64,000 nucleotides of DNA from Anaerolinea sp. GTDB taxonomy: Bacteria; Chloroflexota; Anaerolineae; Promineifilales; Promineifilaceae. Shown here piece by piece: positions 50,101 to 57,559 of this stretch. The notes under the pieces are model-generated. The model saw only the letters and a list, made by a program, of their open reading frames with translations, made no database searches and had not been told where the DNA came from. Position numbers and translations under genes: made by a program. How positions within the stretch are numbered: position 1 is the stretch's first letter; each line of letters opens with the position of its first letter. The DNA lies in assembly GCA_014879875.1 (NCBI GenBank), contig JACSRF010000180.1:1-64000 (forward strand), in the 5' to 3' direction.

Positions 50101-50816
50101 TGCCAAAAGGTCAACAACTGCTCCAGGCGTTTTCCAGTCAACCATTGACGCTGCCAGATAGCATAATCAGCGTACTGCACAGGCAGCGCAGGCAGATCAG
50201 GCGCATTGCCACTGCGGCAAGCGTGATAAAAAGCATGAATATCGCGGGCGGCAATACGACCAGACCATGTATCGGAGGCGATGTGATGGATATTGACCAG
50301 CAAAATATGGCAATGCTCGTGCAGTCGCAAGATTCTGGCTCGGAGGGGCATCTCTTTGTCAAGTGCAAAGCGATATTCGGTTTCTGTATGGATTTCCTGC
50401 GTGACCTGTTCCATTTGTGCTGTTTCTGGATGATGGCTTAAATCAATGAGCGGGATTTCTAATTGTGTAGCAGGTAAAATTTTCTGCTGTGGTTGGTCTT
50501 CCTCGACAATGAAGCAAGTACGCAGCACTTCATGGCGTTGTACCAATGCGTTGAGGCTGTGAGAGAGTGCATTAATGTCTAGCGGCCCTTCCAACCGGTA
50601 AGCGGCAGGGACATTATAGGTAGAGCTTTGTTGTTCGTCGAACTGGTGAATGAACCATAGACGTTCCTGGGCAAAAGAAAGAGGAAACGGCCGTTCCTCG
50701 CGTGGTTGGGGCATCATCACAGCCGATGTGTCCACTTTTTTCTGCTGCAATAACTGCTGCAACAAGGCCAATTTTTCAGAGGATAAAGATGATAGGCGAT
50801 GGCTTATATCAGTCAT
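44124..50816 (-). CDS. NRPS, C-A-PCP-C-A-PCP (2230 aa)
   Basis: C HHIASDTWS and HHIIADGWS; A YTSGSTGQPKG and YTSGSTGKPKG; PCP FELGGHSLLATQ and FDLGGHSLLLVQ. Confidence 0.95.
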   Translation of the reverse strand: MTDISHRLSSLSSEKLALLQQLLQQKKVDTSAVMMPQPREERPFPLSFAQERLWFIHQFDEQQSSTYNVPAAYRLEGPLDINALSHSLNALVQRHEVLRTCFIVEEDQPQQKILPATQLEIPLIDLSHHPETAQMEQVTQEIHTETEYRFALDKEMPLRARILRLHEHCHILLVNIHHIASDTWSGRIAARDIHAFYHACRSGNAPDLPALPVQYADYAIWQRQWLTGKRLEQLLTFWQENLTDIPHLLELPTDYPRSSEPINQGAQQAFALSPDLSASLKQLSQEQGTTLFMTLLAAYQVLLYRYTGQQAFLVGSPVANRNRTEVADLVGFFANTLVFRASLDGQLPFLALLKQVRANCLQVYEHEELPLARLLETLQLERLPNQHPLFQVTFSLQDAQFSQLSLPDLTIKPIPVTTQTTKFDLTLSLFDNGSDISGYVEYNIGLFQADTIASLVAQWQTLLESIVSHPEQQIAFLPLLSDKQYQQIVYDWNKPSRERPFTPTFVHHLLEREAARVGGETAVVGLENGSGNVPTQCLTYAELNGRANQLAHYLRTLGVGAETRVGLCLSRSPDMLLSIFGILKAGGAYVPLDPTYPQERLAYMIADSQMPVILTHQSLQTLLPKNSAQIVCLDTAWEQIAPYPDTAPDENITPGNLAYVIYTSGSTGQPKGVQVTHENLFYSTQARVSVYEHPVQRFLSLSSFAFDSSVAGIFWSLCYGGTLFLATEDQQRDPRHLGRLIAQHQITHLLCLPTLYDLILTESTPEQLASLQTAVVAGEACSPAIVRHHYENFNSTPLYNEYGPTEAAVWSSVYACSLNEVEHLHTVLIGRAAPHAQLYILDDRLQPAPTGAPGELYIGGVGITRGYQHRPRMTAEKFIPNSFARPNDPDAQLAAGSRLYKTGDLARYLPDGQIQFLGRVDHQVKIRGFRIELDEIEIRLEQLPEVQRAVVAAYAYEQNAQRLAAYLVFVPGKHVEAQTLRAFLQNQLPAYMIPTSFTSLDKIPLLPNGKVDRNALPAPTANLLTTDGVTLPETPTEQIIADIWRDLLTLEQISIHDNFFELGGHSLLATQLASRIRRICQIDLPLKIFFEAPTIAALAQIIDQKQAFKSNRVEQRQGITDSIQPVPRANEYPLSFAQQRLWFLDRLVGHHPVYNLPTTLRLCGQLNIPLLEQSLNEIINRHEILRTTFILSSDNQAVQKVAPVLPISLDVADLSALPDHEREAAAQKQLATEARRLFDLSVGPLLRGCLLRLAPEEHILLLTLHHIIADGWSVGILLDELFTIYQSLTIDRYPASLPPLVVQYADFAVWQRRYLQAERLETQLAYWHDKLVGLPELDLPRDYPRPAVPSGKGSQHIFHLSSTLTQQLNELSQQEQASLFMVLLAAFQTLLYRYTQQTDIAVSTPVANRNHMEIEHLIGAFVNTLVIRTDLRQQPTFSELLHRVKQTALEAYANQDLPFELLVEKLQPERDLGKNPLSQVVFALQNAPVPDVFVPELTVSPFLLDTGTVRFDLECHMWTENGRLQGAFIYSTDLFTAETINRTAAHFQNLLTKIVAAPHTPVSNFTFLTTTEQALFERWNQTRVPASSRSVPELVAKQAVARPDATAVVPAENRSPLTYEELNRRANQIAHYLQRQGIGPEKPVAVCLNRSPEMIITLLGILKAGGAYVPLDPQHPTERLAYVLDDLCQSYPDLILITETALIESHLPQNIYNTLLLDQQWETLGTEKANDPDSRLLPEQIAYIIYTSGSTGKPKGTQLTHAGLLNLVTWHQHNFLVSPTDRMTHLSGLGFDAAVWEIWAALVSGASLYLPPEHLRLSPSQLRDWMVTQQITKSFVPTPLAANLMTLPWPEDASLEMLLTGGDRLRIYPPTTLPFQVINNYGPTEYTVVTTSTIVPAVDEPSPEYAAPTIGRPIANTELYILDQQMMPVAVGVYGELYISGAGIARGYLRRPALTAERFLPNPFSHEPGSRLYRTGDKVRYLPDGRLEFAGRLDHQVQIRGFRIEPGEIEATLIAHPDVHDSIILTMPNEQHMDTNLVACVVPNGAYRKTVESDESAFIQKIHTYLTTQLPAYMIPTTLILQDELPLTPNGKVDRQVLIASIKDKLTTSRHTTYTPPNNQLEKKIAAIWQESLKIERVGRHDNFFDLGGHSLLLVQVQERLAQQLDQPVSLQLLFKYTTVVALASYLGQQQEEQGQKQPIQHEVMARATARRTAVQQHHIERHRARVRKG

Positions 50817-50833
50817 AAAATGCCTCCTCTGGC

Positions 50834-53800
50834 TTAGTTGACAGAACTGCTGCCAAGCAAAGCCTGCACTTCTGCATCTGATAACTGTTCTACTTGAGCC
50901 AGTAAAGCGGTGAGTTGACTAGCATTATCTGCCTGTCCATGCCCATGACTTTTATGTTCACGATTATCAGATCCGTTTTCACTTTGTATTGTGGGAAAGT
51001 AGGAGGCAATCAATTGATGCGTCACATCGGTAATACTTGACCCTTTTAGCAAATCAGCAAGAGGCAAAGAAACACCTAAACTGGTATGAAGGCGATTCTT
51101 AAACTCAACGGCCATCAGGGAATCCATACCGAGGTTGATCAACGGCTTGTAAACATCAATATGTGTACTTGTTAAGCCCAAAACCTGGGCGAATTGTTCG
51201 CTTAACAGTCCAGATAACGCGCCCTGGCGTGATGCTGCATCCATGTGTGCCAGATCATCGAAAGAGATAGTATTATGGCCCGCATCCGTTTGATCCTTGC
51301 CACCGTCAACAAATTGTGCGAACAAGGGAAGTTGCCCGGCATCCGCGTAAAATTGCTGCCAGCGTGCCCAATCCATTGGCATCACCCCGACCTGAGCCGT
51401 TGATTGAGACAGCAGTTGGGCAAAGGCCGTTATCCCCTGTTCTGGAGTCATGCTTTTCATCCCACGAAAAGCGAGCCGTTCGCCCCGATCTGGTCGGGCG
51501 GCCAGCCCAGTCTCGGACCAGGGTCCCCAGTTGATACTTAATGCGGGCAGCCCCTGCGACTGGCGATAATGCGCAAACGCATCCAAAAAAGCGTTGGCGG
51601 CTGAGTAGTTACCCTGTCCAGGTGAACCAATCAGCGCAGCCGCTGAGGAAAAGAGGATGAAAAAGTCAAGCGGATCGCCCAATGTCAGTTGGTGCAAGTT
51701 CCAGGTTCCATGAATCTTAGGGGCCATGACTCGCTCGAACCGATCCCAGTTCAACTGCGGGAGAATGCCATCGTCTAACACACCGGCTGCATGAATGACA
51801 CCTCGCAGAGGGGGCATTGTAGCACGAGCTTGTGACACAATATCAGCCAGTTGCTCGGCACAGGCAACATTTGCCTGCCCACGCAGGATGCGAATTCCCT
51901 GATTTTCCATTTGTTGCAGAATGGGTTCAACGGCCGTTTCTGCACCACTGCGCCCCACCAATATCAGATTTCTTGCCCCCTGATTTGCCAGCCATTGCGC
52001 GACTGCCAGGCCCAACCCGCCAAAACCACCGGTGATCAAATAGCTGCCATCTGCTTGAATCACGGCGCGTTTTGACGGGGGAATAACGACCTTTACTTCT
52101 AGTTCGGCTCTTGGCAAAAGAACAATTTTGCCGATGTGCCGGGACTGTGCCATATAGCGGAAAGCATCTTGTGCTTGCGAGAGGGGAAATGTGGATGCGG
52201 GCAGCGGCGACCACTCGCCAGCATTCAGGCGCGTCATCATTGTTTGAAATACAGGCGAAATCAAAGGGCGCAGTTCAGCAAACAGACGGTCTGGATCTAA
52301 ATCAACGGCAAAGAAGGCCACATTTTTCTTGAACAGAGCCATCCCCAGGCGGCGATCTTCATAGATGTCTCGTTTGCCCAGCTCCAGAAAACGGCCGCCA
52401 GAGCGCATGAGCGCCAGCCCTTTCTCGATGGCCGCACCCGACAGCGAATTCAGCACGACATCAACGCCTTCGCCATTTGTTTGTTGCCTGATTTCGCGAG
52501 CAAACGCGAGAGAACGGGAATCCATGACGTGCTGGATGCCAATTGAGCGCAAATAGGATCGTTTTTCGGGTGTGCCGGCTGTAGCGAAAACTTCAGCGCC
52601 TGCTTGTTGGGCAATTTGCACGGCTGCTAATCCAACCCCGCCAGAAGCAGCGTGAATCAGCACCCGTTCACCAGCCCGCAGCCGTCCCAACTCATGTAAG
52701 GCATAGTAAGCGGTCAGGTAAGAGACGGGCAAGGTCGCCGCTTCCACAAAATCCATCTGTTGTGGTTTGGCAGCGACGTAATCTGCCGGGGCGACAGCAA
52801 AGGCGCCAAAGGTTTGGCTGGCAATGGCGACCACTTCATCACCAACTGATACATTTTGTACATGCTCACCAACGGCCGTTACCACACCGGCGCACTCAAT
52901 GCCTAATCTAGTTGTCTCAGGTGTAATGCCGGGATAAATGCCCAACGCTTTCATGACATCAGCAAAGTTGAGTCCCGTCGCCTGAACTTCAATCTCAACT
53001 TCATTCGGGCCAGGCTGGAGCCGTTCTACCAGGTGGGGAGACAGGTTTTCTAAAATGCCTGGCGTTCTGGTGCGAAGAGAAACGGCCGTTTCCCGAATAT
53101 CAACTATCTTACTGGTCTCAGAACCTCGTCCTGCATCGGCAACATGTTGTTGTAACCGCCCCACATACCGTTTCTCCCCGCGCAGGGCCAGATGAGTTTC
53201 CGCTGGCGAGGTCAGCAGTTCACGAGAAAGCGCTTCGATCTCCGCCTCACACACCTGTAGGCTCAGATCAATATTTGTGCAATGAAGGGCAGGTTGTTCA
53301 TGCATGATGACACGACCCAGCCCCCAAAGTGATGCGCTGGCAGGGGAAACGACTTCATCGGATGTGACAGATTGTGTACCTGCCGTGATCAGCCATAGCC
53401 GGGGGTGAAAGGCCACTATCCCCTGTTTTGCCGTATACTGTGCTAACACCTGGACAAGATACAGTACAGTGCCACAGGTTATTTCTTGTGCCTGTTGCAA
53501 CTGGGTCAATGTCGTTTGTTTTGGCTCGGCCACGGCGCCCCACAAATGAACTACGCCATGCAAAGCGTGTGTGTTCGTAATCTCCGACAGCAGTTGGTCA
53601 TAATCCGGTGCGTGCCCTGGGTTAATCTGGTAATGATCGGCACTGAGCTTGTTATATTCTTTGCCAACCGAAATCAATATGACCTGCTCTCCTTTTTCGC
53701 TAAGCAGCCGTTGTAGATGTCCACCAACCCCATCCATGTTCCCAAACAACACCCAGCAGCTTGGTGCAGTGTGCGTAGCGTCTTCTATATCCAATTTCTG

Positions 53801-56800
53801 CTCTTGCCAGCCAAGATGATAAAGCCAGTCGGCAAACATTTCCTGCTCAGGTTTAGCCTGAATATTCCGGATGGACAAACCCGAAAGCTGTGCCAGCACC
53901 GCACCGGCTTCATCCCGCAGGTGTAAATCGCCAATCAGCAACTTATGATCATCACCTTGTGGACGGAGTGCGATATGGCTCCAAACGGTCTGTGGCAGCG
54001 GGGCATACAATTGGAACTGCTCAATGCCCACTGGCAGGAACAGCGAACCTTCAGGTACGACCGACAGTGTGACTTGTAAACAGGCATCCAGCAGAGCAGG
54101 GTGAATATGATAGGCATGAGATTGCCCGGCAGCCATCGGCAGCGTGATATGGGCCAACGCCTCTCCTTCTCGCTTCCAGATGCGTTGAATGCCTTGGAAA
54201 GCAGGGCCATATTGAATCCCCACAGCATCCATGGCATCATAATGAGACTGGGCTGAGATAATTTGGGGGCACCTGTCCTGTATCGTCGGCAGCGGTTCAC
54301 CAACGGGTATAGAATCACCTGTCGGCCGGCTGACATAGCCCTTGACGTGCTGCTGCCATGTACTATCTCCACCCTGGCTAAATATCGCAAACGTTGCCTG
54401 TGTGCTGCTTTCTCTCTCTACCATAACCTGAACAACATTTCCGCCGTCGTCGGGCAGGTGCAACACTTCTTGCAGTGTCATATCGTTTACAACAAGAGGT
54501 TCGTCTGTGTCCAGACACTCGCCAGCAGCAGCCAGCGCCATTTCGATGAAGGCTGTTGTAGGCATGGTCACTTTTTGGCGCACACGATGATCTTGTAAAT
54601 AAGGCTGCTTTTTGGCCCCTATTTCCATTTCCCAGTGATGTGTATTGGATTGGGCAGCAGATTGCAGATGACCCGACAGCAGTGGATGCTGGGCCGTATC
54701 CTGGTAGTAAGATCGGGGAGCCACGGTCATTTCCCACGTCGTCCAGAAAGATTCACGCTGCCAGGGATAGGCTGGCAGCTTTACATAGTGGCAATCAGTT
54801 GGCGGATAAAGCTGTTCCCAGTTAATGTTGTGACCTTTTACATAGAGATGCCCCAATGATTCCAACATCGCTCCTTTCTCGTCCATTTCACGGTGCAAGG
54901 AGGGTAGCAACACAGTTTCCTTACCTGCCTGTTGGGCGCACTGTTGAAGGGCACTCAGCACAACGGGATGCGGGCTGATCTCGATAAATGTATCATATCC
55001 ATCAGCTAGAAGAGATCGCACCGTCTCGGCAAACAGAACGGGTTTTCTCAAATTATCACACCAATAACGGGCATCCATTTCATTGCCTGTCACCAACACT
55101 CCTGTCACAGTCGAAATCATGGGAACGGCCGTTTGTTGGGGAGCAACATCGGCCAATATCTGCGCCAGTTTTGGTAGCAGAGGGTCCACGTGAGAACTGT
55201 GTGAGGCGTAATCAACATTGATGCGGCGGCAGAAAATGTTCTGCCCTTCAATTTGCGCCAAGACAGCATCCAGCGCCGTTATATCACCAGAGAGCACCGT
55301 TGATCGTGGGCTGCTGCTGACGGCGACAGCTACCTGCTGTTCATAGCCAGACAAAAAGACTTCTGCCTCAATACGCGACAATCCGACAACAGCCATCGCG
55401 CCCTGGCCACTGTGGCTTGTTTTCACAAGCTGGCTGCGGTGGCAGATGATTTTTGTCGCATCTGCTAATGTTAACGCGCCGCTGACACAAGCTGCCGCGA
55501 CTTCACCCATACTTTGCCCGATCACGACATCCGGTTCGATGTTCCAGGAGCGCCACAACGCCGCCAGCGCAACCTGGATGGCAAAAATAGCGGGTTGGAT
55601 GACATCAACAGCGGTCAGCGCCTTTTCGTTTTGCAGCAGATCGAGCAAACACCAGTCAACGTGCGCTTGCAAAGCTTTGTCACAGGCGGTCAAAGCCTGG
55701 GCAAAGACGGGTTCTGCTGCCAGGAGCGTTCGCCCCATACCAATCCACTGCGACCCTTGTCCAGGAAACACAAATGCGATTTTACCGGGACGGGCTGGCT
55801 TGACAGCAACTCCTGTCGCTGACTGTTTGGCTAACTGTGTGAGTAGTTCCTCTTTTGTACGCGCAACCAATGCCAACCGATAGTCATAATGATCTGCCCT
55901 GACAGCCGAGCTAAAGCAGAGATCAGGCCAGGAAGCGGCCGTTTCCTCTGCCGACAAAAAACGTTGGTAGCGATGGATACTCTCTTGCAACGCGGCTGGC
56001 GTATGGGCTGAGGTGACAAACAGATGTGGCTGCTCAGCATATCTGCTTTGTTTTGGGCTGGCGATTGGTTTATCTGGCGCTGTCAGCACAACATGGGCAT
56101 TTGTCCCTGAAATGCCAAACGCACTGACTCCGGCCAAAAACGGCCGTTCCTCATCCACTGTCCAGGGCAACGCTTCTGTTGGTATTTGCAACGGTATACT
56201 ACCCCACGGCACTTTCGGATTCGGTGTCTCCAAATGGAGAGTTGAGGGAATCAATCCATGCTGTAAGCTCAGTGCCACCTTGATAAGCCCGGCCAGTCCT
56301 GCGGCTGCTTCGGTATGCCCAATATTTGTCTTGACAGACCCAACCAGGCAGACGTCGCCTTCTGCTCGCCCCTCCTGCAGGACATTACCCAAAGCTTGCA
56401 ATTCAATCGGATCGCCCACACTGGTACCTGTGCCATGCGCTTCAACATATTGTACATTGCCAGGGGACACACCCGCGTCTTGATATGCCTGTCGCAGAAG
56501 TTGTTCCTGCCCTTGCTGGCTGGGTACGGTGAGAAGGCCACTGCTGCGTCCATCATTGTTAACGGCCGTTCCCTTGATGACAGCATATACAAAGTCCCCA
56601 TCTGCCTGTGCCTGAGTGAATGGCTTGAGAATAACAACGCCAACCCCATCGCTGCGCACAAACCCGTTGGCGCGGGCATCGCCAAACTTACAACGACCGT
56701 CTGGCGAGAGTGCCTTAGCTTGCGAAAACCCTATCGTCGTTTCGGGGATCAGAACAAGATTGACTGCTCCCACAATCGCCTGACTACATTCCCCGGATTG

Positions 56801-57400
56801 CAAGCTCTGGCAGGCCAGATGAACAGCGACCAGCGAAGAAGAACAGGCAGTGTCTAATGCAAAACTGGGGCCTGTCACATTAAGCATATAAGAGAGGCGT
56901 CCAGCCAGCGTGTGCCGGCCACCACCGGTTAAGGCATAAATGTCAATATTGTCCGGACTGTCAAAAAACAGCTGGATGTTTTCATAATCAACTGTAGAGA
57001 CGCCGACAAAAACACCTGTTGACGATCCTGCCAATGCCTGTGGTGATTGCCCGGCATCTTTCAAGGCATCCCACGCGACTTCTAACATGAGTCGCTGCTG
57101 CGGGTCCATACGTGCAGCTTCTCTGGGTGAAATACCAAAAAAGGCGGCATCAAACTGATCGATATCGTTGATAAAGCCACCCCACCGGCTGCACGTTTTA
57201 CCCGGTGTACCCGGTTTGGGATCATAAATGGGGTCCACAGCAAAACGATTGGCTGGGACATCTTGAATAGCATCTACTTGATTAATCAATAAGTTCCAAA
57301 AAGCGTCAGGCGAGTTGGCTCCGCCAGGAAAACGACAGCCGATGCCAACGATGGCAATTGGTTCTCTTTGGCTGCCAGACGTCTTGTCTGTTTTGGGCAT
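50834..57400 (-). CDS. fully reducing type I PKS, KS-AT-DH-ER-KR-ACP (2188 aa)
   Basis: KS DTACSSSL; AT GQSMGE/YASH; DH DHRVRQKVTMP and HPALLDACLQ; ER LIHAASGGVGLAAVQIA; KR YLITGGFGGLGLAVA; ACP NLGMDSLMAVEF. Confidence 0.95.
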   Translation of the reverse strand: MPKTDKTSGSQREPIAIVGIGCRFPGGANSPDAFWNLLINQVDAIQDVPANRFAVDPIYDPKPGTPGKTCSRWGGFINDIDQFDAAFFGISPREAARMDPQQRLMLEVAWDALKDAGQSPQALAGSSTGVFVGVSTVDYENIQLFFDSPDNIDIYALTGGGRHTLAGRLSYMLNVTGPSFALDTACSSSLVAVHLACQSLQSGECSQAIVGAVNLVLIPETTIGFSQAKALSPDGRCKFGDARANGFVRSDGVGVVILKPFTQAQADGDFVYAVIKGTAVNNDGRSSGLLTVPSQQGQEQLLRQAYQDAGVSPGNVQYVEAHGTGTSVGDPIELQALGNVLQEGRAEGDVCLVGSVKTNIGHTEAAAGLAGLIKVALSLQHGLIPSTLHLETPNPKVPWGSIPLQIPTEALPWTVDEERPFLAGVSAFGISGTNAHVVLTAPDKPIASPKQSRYAEQPHLFVTSAHTPAALQESIHRYQRFLSAEETAASWPDLCFSSAVRADHYDYRLALVARTKEELLTQLAKQSATGVAVKPARPGKIAFVFPGQGSQWIGMGRTLLAAEPVFAQALTACDKALQAHVDWCLLDLLQNEKALTAVDVIQPAIFAIQVALAALWRSWNIEPDVVIGQSMGEVAAACVSGALTLADATKIICHRSQLVKTSHSGQGAMAVVGLSRIEAEVFLSGYEQQVAVAVSSSPRSTVLSGDITALDAVLAQIEGQNIFCRRINVDYASHSSHVDPLLPKLAQILADVAPQQTAVPMISTVTGVLVTGNEMDARYWCDNLRKPVLFAETVRSLLADGYDTFIEISPHPVVLSALQQCAQQAGKETVLLPSLHREMDEKGAMLESLGHLYVKGHNINWEQLYPPTDCHYVKLPAYPWQRESFWTTWEMTVAPRSYYQDTAQHPLLSGHLQSAAQSNTHHWEMEIGAKKQPYLQDHRVRQKVTMPTTAFIEMALAAAGECLDTDEPLVVNDMTLQEVLHLPDDGGNVVQVMVERESSTQATFAIFSQGGDSTWQQHVKGYVSRPTGDSIPVGEPLPTIQDRCPQIISAQSHYDAMDAVGIQYGPAFQGIQRIWKREGEALAHITLPMAAGQSHAYHIHPALLDACLQVTLSVVPEGSLFLPVGIEQFQLYAPLPQTVWSHIALRPQGDDHKLLIGDLHLRDEAGAVLAQLSGLSIRNIQAKPEQEMFADWLYHLGWQEQKLDIEDATHTAPSCWVLFGNMDGVGGHLQRLLSEKGEQVILISVGKEYNKLSADHYQINPGHAPDYDQLLSEITNTHALHGVVHLWGAVAEPKQTTLTQLQQAQEITCGTVLYLVQVLAQYTAKQGIVAFHPRLWLITAGTQSVTSDEVVSPASASLWGLGRVIMHEQPALHCTNIDLSLQVCEAEIEALSRELLTSPAETHLALRGEKRYVGRLQQHVADAGRGSETSKIVDIRETAVSLRTRTPGILENLSPHLVERLQPGPNEVEIEVQATGLNFADVMKALGIYPGITPETTRLGIECAGVVTAVGEHVQNVSVGDEVVAIASQTFGAFAVAPADYVAAKPQQMDFVEAATLPVSYLTAYYALHELGRLRAGERVLIHAASGGVGLAAVQIAQQAGAEVFATAGTPEKRSYLRSIGIQHVMDSRSLAFAREIRQQTNGEGVDVVLNSLSGAAIEKGLALMRSGGRFLELGKRDIYEDRRLGMALFKKNVAFFAVDLDPDRLFAELRPLISPVFQTMMTRLNAGEWSPLPASTFPLSQAQDAFRYMAQSRHIGKIVLLPRAELEVKVVIPPSKRAVIQADGSYLITGGFGGLGLAVAQWLANQGARNLILVGRSGAETAVEPILQQMENQGIRILRGQANVACAEQLADIVSQARATMPPLRGVIHAAGVLDDGILPQLNWDRFERVMAPKIHGTWNLHQLTLGDPLDFFILFSSAAALIGSPGQGNYSAANAFLDAFAHYRQSQGLPALSINWGPWSETGLAARPDRGERLAFRGMKSMTPEQGITAFAQLLSQSTAQVGVMPMDWARWQQFYADAGQLPLFAQFVDGGKDQTDAGHNTISFDDLAHMDAASRQGALSGLLSEQFAQVLGLTSTHIDVYKPLINLGMDSLMAVEFKNRLHTSLGVSLPLADLLKGSSITDVTHQLIASYFPTIQSENGSDNREHKSHGHGQADNASQLTALLAQVEQLSDAEVQALLGSSSVN

Positions 57401-57433
57401 AATTATTCAACCCCACAATGTTATAAATCAGCG

Positions 57434-57471
57434 TGGTCTGGAGATAGTCTATGCAGATTATCTCCAGACCA
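57434..57471 (-). promoter_or_regulatory. perfect inverted repeat upstream of the PKS/NRPS operon
   Basis: TGGTCTGGAGATA-12 nt-TATCTCCAGACCA, 34-71 nt upstream of the 57400 start, no following T-run. Confidence 0.6.
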
Positions 57472-57559
57472 TATGAATCCTATCATCTAATCAAGCCCAA
57501 CTGGGCGATTTTGGTTGACTGCACTGTCGGCTAAAGCGCGGCTGTAAACAGCAGTCAGG

